A stretch of 64,000 nt of DNA from GCA-003244245 sp050699435 (GCA_050699435.1 JBOHGM010000012.1:1-64000); one strand, 5' to 3'; positions 51,203-60,111 are shown, counted from the stretch's first letter. Numbers and translations: made by a program. The notes: generated by a model from the sequence alone, not told the origin.

Positions 51203-51404
51203 CTACACGAGCGCCGCTGAGCGCAGACCCGGCCACGCTCCGTCGACGACTCGCGGGGTGCTATGCCCGTTCGGTGGTCCTGCGGGGGCCGGGTGAGGCG
51301 CGGTAGCCTCCCGATCAGTAACGGACATCACGCCGGGGTGGGAACGCCGGCGGCCCGGTGCGCTCGCCTCGTGCGGGCATCCGCGACGGAAGGTGCTGAC
51401 CACG

Positions 51405-52748
51405 ATGGCGTCATCGCAGCAGGGCGCGGCGGCCACCGCCGAGCCCGACAGGTCAACGGTCCGCAAGGCGGTCGGTGCCGCCGCGATCGGCAACGCCACC
51501 GAGTGGTTCGACTTCGCGGCCTACGGCTACGTCGCGGTCTACATCGGCGCGAACTTCTTCCCCGAGTCCAGTGAGGGCGCGCAGCTGCTCAGCGCCTTCG
51601 TGGTGTTCGCCGCCTCGTTCCTCATCCGGCCGCTGGGCGGGCTGTTCTTCGGGCCGCTCGGCGACCGGATCGGGCGCAAGCCTGTCCTCGCGACGACGAT
51701 CCTGCTCATGGCGGGTGCCACCTTCGCCATTGGCGTCCTGCCCACCTACGACCAGGTCGGGTACTGGGCACCCGTGTTGCTGGTGGCGGCCCGCATGCTC
51801 CAGGGTTTCTCGACCGGCGGTGAATACGGCGGTGCGGCGACGTTCATGTCCGAGTACGCGCCCTACCGGCGCCGAGGGTTCCTCGGCAGCTTCCTGGAGT
51901 TCGGCACGCTCGGCGGGTTCACCCTCGGCGCGGTCATCGGCACCGCGCTCATCACCACACTGTCCGAGGACGCCATGACCACCTGGGGCTGGCGCATCCC
52001 GTTCCTGGTCGCGCTCCCGCTCGGCATCATCGGGCTCTACCTGCGGCTGAAGCTCGACGAGACGCCGGCCTTCCAGGAGCAGGACGTCGACCGGCGGGAG
52101 CACTCGCCGCTGCGTGAGGTGTGCACCGACCACTGGCGCGACATGCTCGTCTGCTTCGGCTTCGTGATCCTGCTCAACATCGCCGTCTACACGATCCTCA
52201 CCTACATGCCCAGCTACCTCACGCAGGTGCTGGACATCTCGGAGAACACCGGCCTGCTGCTCATCATCGCCGCGCAGCTGGGCATGATGGCGGTGATCCT
52301 GCCGATGGGCGCGCTATCGGACCGGATCGGCCGCAAGCCCCTGCTGCTCACCGGGTGCCTCGGCTTCCTCGCGCTCTCCTGGCCCGCCTTCTGGCTGCTG
52401 TCCCTGGGCAACGCGCTCACCACGGCGGCCGGCCTCGTGCTCCTGTCCTTCTTCCTCGTGTGCCTGCTGTGCCTGCTCGGTGGGACGCTGCCGGCGATCT
52501 TCGACACCCGGGTCCGCTACAGCGGCTTCGCGATCAGCTACAACGTCTCGACGTCGCTGTTCGGCGGCACCGCGCCCGCGGTGGTCACCTACCTCATCCA
52601 GCAGACGGGCAACCAGTTCATCCCGGCCTACTACCTGATGGCCGCGGCGGCGGTCTCGCTCGTGCCGATCCTGCTGATGAAGGAGACCGCGGGGAGGCCG
52701 CTGCGCGGCACGGTGGCGGAGCGGGAGCTGGCCGAGCAGGGTGCCTGA
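51405..52748 (+). CDS. MHS-family major facilitator transporter (ProP-like)
   Basis: A 447-residue, 12-helix transporter. The N-terminal motif GNATEWFDFAAYGYVAVYIG and GPLGDRIGRKPVL are typical of the metabolite:H+ symporter branch of the MFS, along with LQGFSTGGEYGGAATFMSEY and MGALSDRIGRKPLLL. Members import proline, betaine, ectoine, citrate or dicarboxylates; the substrate cannot be fixed here. I choose ATG 51405; GTG 51393 is 12 nt upstream and closer to GGAAG. It is convergent with ecm, which raises the possibility of a C4-C5 dicarboxylate linked to the ethylmalonyl-CoA route, but only as inference. Confidence 0.88.
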   Translation: MASSQQGAAATAEPDRSTVRKAVGAAAIGNATEWFDFAAYGYVAVYIGANFFPESSEGAQLLSAFVVFAASFLIRPLGGLFFGPLGDRIGRKPVLATTILLMAGATFAIGVLPTYDQVGYWAPVLLVAARMLQGFSTGGEYGGAATFMSEYAPYRRRGFLGSFLEFGTLGGFTLGAVIGTALITTLSEDAMTTWGWRIPFLVALPLGIIGLYLRLKLDETPAFQEQDVDRREHSPLREVCTDHWRDMLVCFGFVILLNIAVYTILTYMPSYLTQVLDISENTGLLLIIAAQLGMMAVILPMGALSDRIGRKPLLLTGCLGFLALSWPAFWLLSLGNALTTAAGLVLLSFFLVCLLCLLGGTLPAIFDTRVRYSGFAISYNVSTSLFGGTAPAVVTYLIQQTGNQFIPAYYLMAAAAVSLVPILLMKETAGRPLRGTVAERELAEQGA

Positions 52749-52786
52749 CGGGTCAGTCGGACCAGGCCGGCGTGCGCTGGGGCGGG

Positions 52787-54796
52787 TCAGCGGTGGTGTG
52801 CGCGTACCAGGTCGACGATTTCGTCCATGATCTCGGTGAGGGCGAAGTCCTTCGGAGTGAAGACGGCGGCCACGCCGCGCGCGCGCAGCTGCTGCGCGTC
52901 ATCCGGCGGGATGACCCCGCCGACGACTACCAGCACGTCCGCGGCACCCGCCGCGCGCAGGCCGTCGACCACAGCGGGCACCACCGCGAGATGCGATCCG
53001 GAGAGCACCGAGAGGCCCACGACGTGCACGTCCTCCTGCACCGCAGCCGCCACGATCTGCGCTGGGGTGAGCCGGATGCCCTGGTAGACCACCTCGAAAC
53101 CGACGTCGCGGGCCCGCACCGCCACCTGCTCGGCGCCGTTGGAGTGCCCATCCAGGCCGGGCTTGCCGACCAGCATCCGGAGCCGCACGCCGAGCTCCGC
53201 ACTGACCACCCTGACCCGGTCTCGCACCCGAGCGATCGCCGACCCCGCCTCGCCCGTCGCCGACCCCGCCTCGCCCGTCGCCGAGGCCGCCGAGACCCCG
53301 GTCGGCGCCCGGTACTCCCCGAACACGCCGCGCAACGTCGCAGCCCACTCCCCCGTCGTGGCGCCGGCACGAGCACAGGCGATCGACGCCTCGACCAGGT
53401 TGGCCTCGGTCTTCGCTGCCTCGGCGAGCCCGCGCAGGGCCTGGTCCACCGCCGGCTGGTCCCGCCCAGCCCGCCAGGCCCGGATCTGCTCGATCGCCTG
53501 CAACTCGGTCGCCGGATCGACGGTCTCGATGGCCCCGGCCCCGTCGGCCTGCAGCGGGCTGGGGTCCGTCTCGGTGAACCGGTTGACCCCCACCACCACG
53601 TCCTCGCCGTCCTCGATCCGCCGTCGCCGCCGGGCCAGCGACGACACCAACTGCGACTTCATGTAGCCGGACTCGACGGCGGCGACGGCCCCGCCCATGC
53701 CCTGCACCCGGTCGATCTCAGCCCGGGCACCGTCGGCGATCTGGGCGACGCGGGCCTCGACGACCCGCGAACCCTCGAAGAGATCCTCGTACTCCAGCAG
53801 GTCGGTCTCATAGGCCAGCACCTGCTGCATCCGCAGCGCCCACTGCTGATCCCACGGCCGGGGCAGACCCAGCGCCTCGTTCCACGCGGGCAATTGCACC
53901 GCGCGGGCCCGGGCGTCGCGGGACAGCGTCACCGCGAGCATCTCCAGCACGATCCGCGCGACGTTGTTCTCCGGCTGCGCCTCGGTCAGTCCCAACGAGT
54001 TGACCTGCACGCCGTACCTGAATCGACGCAGCGTCGGGTCCTCGACTCCGTACCGCTCGCGGCAGGTCTCGTCCCAGATCCGGCTGAAGGCGCGCAGCTT
54101 GCACATCTCCTCGACGAAGCGCACCCCGGCGTTGACGAAGAACGACATCCGCCCGACGACCTTGGCGAAGTCCTCCGGCGCGACCTGCCCGCAGTCGCGC
54201 ACCGAGTCGAGCACGCAGATCGCGGTGCACATGGCGTAGGCGACCTCCTGCACCGGGGTCGCACCCGCCTCCTGCAGGTGGTAGCTGCAGATGTTGATCG
54301 GGTTCCACTTCGGGATGTGGTTGACCGTGTAGGCCACCAGGTCGGTGATCAGCCGCAGGCTCGGCCCGGGCGGGAAGACGTAGGTCCCGCGGGACAGGTA
54401 CTCCTTGATGATGTCGTTCTGCGTGGTGCCCGACAGCTGCGCCAGGTCGGCTCCGTGCTCCTCGGCGACGCTGGCGTAGAGCGCGAGCAGCCACATCGCG
54501 GTGGCGTTGATCGTCATCGAGGTGTTGGCCTGCGCCATCGGGATACCCTCGAACAGGGTGCGCATATCGCCGAGGTGACTGACCGGGACGCCGACCTTCC
54601 CGACCTCGCCGCGGGCCATCTCGTGGTCGGGGTCGTAGCCGGTCTGGGTGGGCAGGTCGAAGGCCACCGACAACCCCGTCTGCCCCTTGGCGAGATTGCG
54701 CCGATACAGCGCGTTGGACTTGCTCGCCGACGAATGTCCGGCGTAGGTACGCATCACCCACGGTCGGTCCCGGTCACGGTCGCTGGGGTATGGCAT
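52787..54796 (-). CDS. ecm: Ethylmalonyl-CoA mutase (MeaA/Ecm)
   Basis: Ecm converts ethylmalonyl-CoA to methylsuccinyl-CoA with AdoCbl. The 669-residue protein starts near RPWVMRTYAGHSSASKSNAL and has GLSVAFDLPTQTGYDPDHEM, SGTTQNDIIKEYLSRGTYVF and SYHLQEAGATPVQEVAYAM, the signatures that separate MeaA from methylmalonyl-CoA mutase. The C-terminal B12 domain has KPGLDGHSNGAEQ (cobalt-binding His). ATG 54796 has GGGAGGTG 5 nt upstream. A linker with a 7-residue repeat joins the two domains. In Streptomyces ccr, meaA and mcl are contiguous; here ecm is 11 kb from ccr and no mesaconyl-CoA hydratase or mcl is beside it. Confidence 0.93.
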   Translation of the reverse strand: MPYPSDRDRDRPWVMRTYAGHSSASKSNALYRRNLAKGQTGLSVAFDLPTQTGYDPDHEMARGEVGKVGVPVSHLGDMRTLFEGIPMAQANTSMTINATAMWLLALYASVAEEHGADLAQLSGTTQNDIIKEYLSRGTYVFPPGPSLRLITDLVAYTVNHIPKWNPINICSYHLQEAGATPVQEVAYAMCTAICVLDSVRDCGQVAPEDFAKVVGRMSFFVNAGVRFVEEMCKLRAFSRIWDETCRERYGVEDPTLRRFRYGVQVNSLGLTEAQPENNVARIVLEMLAVTLSRDARARAVQLPAWNEALGLPRPWDQQWALRMQQVLAYETDLLEYEDLFEGSRVVEARVAQIADGARAEIDRVQGMGGAVAAVESGYMKSQLVSSLARRRRRIEDGEDVVVGVNRFTETDPSPLQADGAGAIETVDPATELQAIEQIRAWRAGRDQPAVDQALRGLAEAAKTEANLVEASIACARAGATTGEWAATLRGVFGEYRAPTGVSAASATGEAGSATGEAGSAIARVRDRVRVVSAELGVRLRMLVGKPGLDGHSNGAEQVAVRARDVGFEVVYQGIRLTPAQIVAAAVQEDVHVVGLSVLSGSHLAVVPAVVDGLRAAGAADVLVVVGGVIPPDDAQQLRARGVAAVFTPKDFALTEIMDEIVDLVRAHHR
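53236..53292 (-). repeat. 21-bp coding repeat in the ecm linker
   Basis: Two 21-bp units that differ at one base (53236-53256 and 53257-53277) and a partial third encode the linker SATGEAGSATGEAGSA between the mutase and B12-binding domains of Ecm. The array preserves the frame and probably only changes linker length. Confidence 0.8.
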
Positions 54797-54918
54797 CGGG
54801 GCACCTCCCGGCGGCATTGCCTGACCGTCCTGAGACTACTGCGCGATAACCCCGATCCCCGGATGTCGTTTGGTCACACCACCTCTGCGGGGGACGCCGT
54901 CTCTGCGCCCACTGGCCG

Positions 54919-56173
54919 ATGCCGAGGCTGGTCGCTGCGGTGCTGTCCGGGCGGCTGCGCCGCGAGGTCACCGTCTCCGACTGCGGATTTGCCGACCGCA
55001 CTCCCCCGGATGAGGACCCCCATGACGGGCTCACCACCTCAGGCACACTGGAGGGCGCACTCCGCACAGTGGTCGAGCTCTCGGGACGTGACATGCGCCG
55101 ACGCAAGCTGCTGGGCTCGGTGTTCAGCGCAGCAGCCTTCGCCGAACCAACCCTGGTGACCCTCACGGTCCCTCCGGCCGAGTCCACCGCCCGCGCCGGC
55201 GGCAGACGCATCGGTATGGCCGACGTGGAGATCCTTACCGAACAGATCATCCACCTAGGCCAGCTTGATCATCGTTACGGTTCGGGACGGGTGCGGGAGC
55301 AGATCGTGGCGCTCCTGCACAGGGAGTCAAACGAGCTTCTACACGGGACCTACTCAGAGAAGACCGGCAGGGCATTGCTCACCGCAGTCGCCAAGGCCAC
55401 GCGACTGGCCGGTTACACAGCCGCCGATGTCGGTCGGCATGCGCTGGCCCAGCGCTACTACATCCAGGGACTGGATCTCACCATGCGGGCAGGTAATCGA
55501 GCCTACGCGGCCGAAATGCTCAGCGAGATGAGCCGCATGACGCTGCTGATCGGGCACAACACACCTACCGAACATGACCGGTTCCGGCACGGGCGCCAGG
55601 CTGCGGCCCTGGCTCGGGCCGGGCTCACCATCGCCCAGGGCACGGCAGCCCCCGTGCTGGTCGCCGAGCTACACGCGATGGAAGGGCGCGCGCTCGCTCT
55701 GCTCGGCGACACCCGCGGAGCCCGTCAGGCAGTGCTGACGGCACAGCGCCTCTTCGGCTCCCTACACGCCGACGATGAAGCTCCGGTCTTCTACAGCGAA
55801 GCAGCGATCGCCTCAGAACTCGGCCGTTGCCTGCACGATGTCGGTGAACCCCGAGCAAGCCATCACGATGAGCACCACGGCACTGCGCGACTACGAACCC
55901 TGGCGGGTCCGCAACCGCTGCTGGGTCCAGGCCGACCTGGCCAGCGCCTACCTACTACGCGATGACCTGGAACAAGCCGCCGCGCTGGGCCGTGACGCGC
56001 TACGCACCGCCTTCGACGTCAGTTCCCCGCGTCTTCTGGACCGGCTGCGCACTCTGCAACGTCAAGTCCGCCCACTGGGGTCGGTCTCCCCCCACCTGGC
56101 TGAACTCGACGCCCGGATCGCCGACTTCCTCGCTCGCACCGCTCGCCGCCACCAGCAGGACAACACTTTCTGA
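54919..56173 (+). pseudogene. HTH-TPR regulator without HTH and with a frameshift
   Basis: From ATG 54919 the frame reads VAAVLSGRLRREVTVSDCGF, the end of a helix-turn-helix domain whose first part is missing. It continues DMRRRKLLGSVFSAAAFAEP and tetratricopeptide helices (GYTAADVGRHALAQRYYIQG, AAPVLVAELHAMEGRALALL). At a C4 run (55847-55850) one extra base shifts the frame: GEP continues as NPEQAITMSTTALRDYEPWR to 56173. Such regulators of about 450 residues are numerous in actinomycetes. It starts about 120 bp from divergent ecm. Confidence 0.8.
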
Positions 56174-56175
56174 TG

Positions 56176-56209
56176 CCCGGCGCCAGCTGTTACCGACACT
56201 CGCGCCGGG
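56176..56209 (+). terminator. Hairpin after the TPR regulator relic
   Basis: The perfect 8-bp arms CCCGGCGC (56176-56183) and GCGCCGGG (56202-56209) are separated by 18 nt and begin 3 nt after the stop codon at 56173. No U-tract follows. It is a plausible factor-independent or pause-type terminator. Confidence 0.5.
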
Positions 56210-56299
56210 TTGGATGATCGGCCCGTTGCTCACACTCCTCCGCCCCATGAGATGGACCCTGCGGTGGCTATCGGAGACCCAGGGGGTGGTTGCTCACAT

Positions 56300-56841
56300 C
56301 CTGCTCGGTAACGGCACGTCCCTGCTGCATACAAATCCGAGCGTGGACATGGCTTCAGACATGTAGAGGCGCTCGGCCGCGCTTCCGGACGCAGCTTGGA
56401 GGACTTTGTACTCGGCTCCGTTTTCCGCGCCCCACGCCATCGCAGCCCGCCACAGCGCTCTGCCGTGGCCGCGGTGCCGATAGTCGGGATGCACCGCGAA
56501 GTAGTGCGGCGACTGGGTTCGTGTCCCGGTGGCGTCACGCAGGACTGCCAACGGGCAGACAGTGTTGGTATCACGGTACGGCTGGGTGCGTGAATAATCT
56601 CGTCGACCATGATTCGTTCGTCTTTCATGCTCGACCAGCGCCGGTCTTTGTCGTAAGGAAGGAATCGGCTCGTGCCAGCGATGTCTACGCCGGCATTGAA
56701 CAGCTCGGCGGACAGCACCCCTGGCCCTACCGGGCCGAGCGCAGGAACATACGGAACACGAACGACCGGCTCCAACCAGTCCCATCGGAAACGCATGTCC
56801 GGCAGCGTAACCACCAGCACAGATACATCAGGTCCCGACAC
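56300..56841 (-). pseudogene. Two-part relic ending in a GNAT acetyltransferase
   Basis: The upstream part, from GTG 56841, reads VSGPDVSVLVVTLPDMRFRW and later AGTSRFLPYDKDRRWSSMKD; I do not recognise it, though its codon use is plausible. After about 56560 another frame takes over: RDATGTRTQSPHYFAVHPDY, RHRGHGRALWRAAMAWGAEN and SEAMSTLGFVCSRDV. The HPDYRHRGHGRAL block is the acetyl-CoA-binding motif of GNAT enzymes. The N-terminal strands of the GNAT fold are missing, so the pieces are relics or an indel error. It lies 30 nt downstream of the small peptide gene at 56872. Confidence 0.55.
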
Positions 56842-56871
56842 GCGGTACGTGCCGAGGCCTGATGTATCTGG

Positions 56872-57000
56872 TCAGAACGGGTTGTCATCGCCGGCGGCGC
56901 ATGAGCACACGTCCGACTCGGACAGCACGTCCAAGTCTGTGACGAACTCGATCTCATCAGATTCGCTCGAGTTCAGCCTGATGTCGACGTCTACGGTCAT
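56872..57000 (-). CDS. Candidate RiPP precursor peptide (42 aa)
   Basis: A 42-residue peptide from ATG 57000, preceded by the strong site AGGGAAGGA about 9 nt upstream. It has an acidic leader (SSESDEIEFVTDLDVLSESD) and ends in a short Cys/Ser core VCSCAAGDDNPF. An acidic leader with an LDVLSESD block followed by a small Cys-rich end is typical of precursors of lanthipeptides and thiazole-type peptides (compare the F-x-L-D and DLDLxE leaders). No obvious modifying enzyme is intact next to it; a broken GNAT-type gene follows. It could also be an orphan leftover. Confidence 0.5.
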   Translation of the reverse strand: MTVDVDIRLNSSESDEIEFVTDLDVLSESDVCSCAAGDDNPF

Positions 57001-57104
57001 CCGGTATCATCCTTCCCTCTCGCGGTGCTGGCAATATGTAGCCAAGGGTGCCTGGGCCCGACGGTAGAGCTGCACCAAGGGCATGCAAGTGCCACATGTG
57101 CCGC

Positions 57105-57272
57105 TCAAGGTGCAGCCGCTACAGCCCCCTGACGCAGCAGCAGACGGTCAGCGATGCCACCCAGGCGGCTGAGGCCCTCGACTCCTTCATCAATCAGGGA
57201 GACCTGAGGATCGCGACCGACCTTGCAGATACTCGCCTTCCCGTGCGGATCAACGTGATATCTCTCGGCTGA
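57105..57272 (+). pseudogene. Fragment upstream of the CHAT relic
   Basis: The frame reads LTQQQTVSDATQAAEALDSF and then GDLRIATDLADTRLPVRINV, ending ISLG at a TGA at 57270. It looks like the C-terminal end of a helical protein, but no family is recognised. It overlaps the beginning of the CHAT relic in another frame, so a deletion probably joined them. Confidence 0.35.
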
Positions 57273-57586
57273 AACTGGATGGCACCGAACTCGCATTCCT
57301 CTCCGCCTGTAAGAGCGCGAGTGGCGACAACATGGTTATGGCAGATGAATCAATTCACCTCGCATCGTCTTTCCAGCTTGCTGGCTTTCCGTGTGTGATT
57401 GCGACCCTGCAGCGGGTTCTCGATTCTGCATCCAAGAAGGTAGTGCCAGAGTTCTACACTGCCCTGGCCCACAACACGGACCCGAACCGAACCGCTCACC
57501 TGCTGCACCGCGCCATCCATAAGTACCGCAAGAACCGGGAGCGGCGCCCGTCGATGTGGGCCTTGTTCGTCCACGCCGGCGCATGA
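57266..57586 (+). pseudogene. CHAT-domain protease, C-terminal relic
   Basis: The frame reads RLKLDGTELAFLSACKSASG, then DESIHLASSFQLAGFPCVIA and ends PSMWALFVHAGA. FLSAC is the catalytic-Cys motif of CHAT (caspase HetF associated with TPR) proteases, and DEsIHLAssFQLAGFP is the conserved block that follows. The catalytic His and all upstream domains are missing. CHAT proteins serve in defence and cell-death systems. Confidence 0.75.
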
Positions 57587-57714
57587 GAATACTTAATTTC
57601 CTGGCGTTGCACGTTCAGTGAACATGACGGTGCGCTGGTGTGTCCCTGAGTCCAGATCGGATCATCTGCCTCGGATGACAGTATTGTCTCACAGCGGTAC
57701 AGGACGCGAACGGG

Positions 57715-58086
57715 GTGGCGGGAGTCGAGCGCCGGGCTCACCATGAGTGGGTGGAACTGCCCTCGAACGGCCTGCACTTCTTCCTCGGGCCTCTGCTGGC
57801 ATTGCTGCTCGTCGCGTTGCTGGGGGGTTTACTGCGCTGGACCTACGGAACACACTCCCAGCACGTGGCCCCGCACACCGACCACGCCGAGGCCGAGGAC
57901 CTCGGCCTGCTCCGCGAGGTGGCCGTGGTACCCACCGTGGTGGCCGCCGAGGTGTTGCGCCAGCGGCTGGCCGCGGACAGCATTCGCGCCACCGTCCGCC
58001 CCACCCCGGACAGGACCGGCCACCGAATCCTGGTCTTCGCCAAGGACGAGCCCGACGCCAGAGTCGTCCTCGCCAATCCTGACTGA
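57715..58086 (+). CDS. Membrane protein with DUF2007-like tail
   Basis: A 123-residue protein with one transmembrane helix (about 20-40, HFFLGPLLALLLVALLGGLL) and a soluble tail GLLREVAVVPTVVAAEVLRQ, RLAADSIRATVRPTPDRTGH and RILVFAKDEPDARVVLANPD. The tail matches the DUF2007 pattern (VPTxxEAExLRxxLxxxGI with a Val-Phe-x-x-D-E-x-x-A-R end). GTG 57715 is the longest start; GTG 57751 just before the helix is also possible. It lies upstream of murA and is convergent with it. Confidence 0.65.
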   Translation: MAGVERRAHHEWVELPSNGLHFFLGPLLALLLVALLGGLLRWTYGTHSQHVAPHTDHAEAEDLGLLREVAVVPTVVAAEVLRQRLAADSIRATVRPTPDRTGHRILVFAKDEPDARVVLANPD

Positions 58087-58137
58087 GCCCGCTCACGTCA
58101 CCACAGTCTGGATCCAGACTGACAAACACAGCGAGGG

Positions 58138-59409
58138 TCAGCGTTCCGGGGGTGCGGTGACGCGCCGGACGTCGGCACCCAGCTTGGCGAGGTTCTCCAG
58201 GAAGCGCGGGTAGCCGCGGTCGATGTGGAAGACGTCCCAGACGTCGGTGACGCCTTCCGCGCACAGTCCGGCGAGCACCAGCCCGGCGCCGGCCCGGATG
58301 TCGGAGGCCCAGACCGGGGCGCTGGAGAGCCGCTCCACGCCGCGAACGACCGCGTGGTGACCGTCGGTGCGCGCGTCGGCGCCCAGGCGCATCATCTCCT
58401 CGACGAAGCGGAACCGCGCTTCGAACACGTTCTCGGTGATCATCGAGGTGCCCTCGGAGATGGCCGACAGCGCGATCGCCATCGGCTGCAGGTCGGTGGC
58501 GAAACCCGGGTAGGGCAGCGTCACGAAGTCCACTGAGGTCGGGCGGCCGGGCATGACCACCCGGAAGGCGTCGCGCCCCACCTGGCCGACCTCGGCCCCG
58601 GCCAGCCGCAGCTTCTCCAGCACCAGGTCCAGATGGTGCGGATCGACACCCCGCACCGTGACATCCCCCTGGGTCATCGCCGCGGCGAAGGCCCACGTCG
58701 CGCCCACGATCCGATCCCCGATCACACGGTGCTCGGTGGGCGCCAGCACGTCCACCCCCTCGACGGTGAGCGTGGAGCTGCCCGCCCCGCTGATCCGGGC
58801 ACCCATCTGGCGCAGCATCAGGCACAGGTCGACGATCTCCGGCTCACGCGCCGCGTTGTCGATGACCGTGGTGCCCTGCGCGAGCACCGCGGCCATCAGG
58901 ATGTTCTCGGTCGCCCCCACGCTCGGGAAATCCAGCCAGATCTGCGCCCCGTGCAGCCCCTCGGCCTCGGCGACCACGCAGCCGTGCTCGATCTCGCTGC
59001 GGGCACCGAGTTTGCGCAGCCCGTTCTGGTGCATGTCCAGCGGCCGGGAGCCGATGGCGTCCCCCCCGGGCAGCGCTACCCTGGCCCGTCGGCAGCGACC
59101 TACCAGCGGGCCGAGCACACATACCGACGCGCGCAGCTTGCTCACCGACCCGTAGTCGGCCTCGTACTTGGGTTCAGCTGGTGTGGTGATACGCGTGGTG
59201 TCGCCGGCGACGTCGACCTCGCAGCCCAACCCGCGCAGCACGTCGGCCATCAGCGGGACATCGAGAATCTCCGGGCAGTTCGTCAACGTGGTGGTGCCCT
59301 CGGCCAGCAGTGCCGCGGCCATCAGCTTCAGCACGCTGTTCTTTGCCCCGACGACCTGCACCTCACCGGTCAGGCAGGCGCCACCATGGACCCTGAAATG
59401 CTCGCTCAC
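58138..59409 (-). CDS. murA: UDP-N-acetylglucosamine 1-carboxyvinyltransferase MurA
   Basis: MurA transfers enolpyruvate from PEP to UDP-GlcNAc, the first step of peptidoglycan synthesis. The 423-residue protein starts at GTG 59409 (EHFRVHGGACLTGEVQVVGA); the frame is open further upstream to 59793 without similarity. Visible motifs are GAKNSVLKLMAAALLAEG, KLRASVCVLGPLVGR and the loop LPGGDAIGSRPLD. In this loop the catalytic Cys of most bacteria is Asp117, as in mycobacteria, which makes the enzyme insensitive to fosfomycin. It is divergent from pduO, the same order as in M. tuberculosis. Confidence 0.95.
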   Translation of the reverse strand: MSEHFRVHGGACLTGEVQVVGAKNSVLKLMAAALLAEGTTTLTNCPEILDVPLMADVLRGLGCEVDVAGDTTRITTPAEPKYEADYGSVSKLRASVCVLGPLVGRCRRARVALPGGDAIGSRPLDMHQNGLRKLGARSEIEHGCVVAEAEGLHGAQIWLDFPSVGATENILMAAVLAQGTTVIDNAAREPEIVDLCLMLRQMGARISGAGSSTLTVEGVDVLAPTEHRVIGDRIVGATWAFAAAMTQGDVTVRGVDPHHLDLVLEKLRLAGAEVGQVGRDAFRVVMPGRPTSVDFVTLPYPGFATDLQPMAIALSAISEGTSMITENVFEARFRFVEEMMRLGADARTDGHHAVVRGVERLSSAPVWASDIRAGAGLVLAGLCAEGVTDVWDVFHIDRGYPRFLENLAKLGADVRRVTAPPER

Positions 59410-59517
59410 GAGCGCACATGATGCCGGTGGCCGTCGGCTCGCTCGCAGCCGGGCAGGCTCGCCGGAACCCATATAGGTCAGCCGACGCTGCGCCCGGTGA
59501 GGCGTTATCGTCGCGCT

Positions 59518-60111
59518 ATGGCCGTGCATCTGACGAGGATCTACACCCGCACCGGTGACGAAGGAACCAGTGGCCTCGGCGACTTCTCCCGGGTGGCCAA
59601 GACCGATCCACGGCTGGCCGCCTACGCCGATGTGGAGGAGGCCAACTGCGCGCTCGGCGTCGCGCTGGCGCTGGGATCGCTGGAGCAGCGGCTGGTCAGC
59701 GTGCTGCGGCAGGTGCAGAACGACCTCTTCGACGTGGGCGCCGACCTGTGCAGGCCCGTCATGGCAGAGGAGGGTCGGGAGGGGGCGCCGCATCCGCCGC
59801 TGCGGATCGACGAGGGCTACATCACTCGGCTGGAGAGCTGGTGTGACGAGTTCAACGCCGCATTATCGGAGCTGGACTCGTTCATCCTGCCCGGCGGCAC
59901 CCCCGGCGCGGCCTTACTGCACACCGCTCGGGTGGTGACCCGAAGGGCCGAGCGGAGCACCTGGGCACTGCTGGCGGCCGACGCGGAGCGCGCCAACGTG
60001 CTCACCGCGCGTTATCTCAACCGGCTTTCCGACCTGCTTTTCATCCTGGGCCGGGTGGCCAACCCGGACGGTGACGTGCTCTGGAAGCCGGGCGGCGGGC
60101 GCGGGTCGTGA
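59518..60111 (+). CDS. pduO: Cob(I)alamin adenosyltransferase, PduO-type
   Basis: A 197-residue PduO-family enzyme that adenosylates cob(I)alamin with ATP, making the cofactor of IcmA and Ecm. The N-terminal ATP-binding motif is IYTRTGDEGTSGLGDFSR, followed by AAYADVEEANCALGVALAL, LDSFILPGGTPGAALLHTAR and RRAERSTWALLAADAERANV, LNRLSDLLFILGR; all are standard. ATG 59518 is the start. It is divergent from murA, and its stop codon lies inside a palindromic element. Confidence 0.95.
   Translation: MAVHLTRIYTRTGDEGTSGLGDFSRVAKTDPRLAAYADVEEANCALGVALALGSLEQRLVSVLRQVQNDLFDVGADLCRPVMAEEGREGAPHPPLRIDEGYITRLESWCDEFNAALSELDSFILPGGTPGAALLHTARVVTRRAERSTWALLAADAERANVLTARYLNRLSDLLFILGRVANPDGDVLWKPGGGRGS

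Noticed and set aside
52121..55159. A 1012-codon plus-strand frame across the transporter end and ecm
   Set aside because: It is the shadow of the transporter in another frame and of ecm on the opposite strand; the translation is Arg/His/Pro-rich and has no domain.
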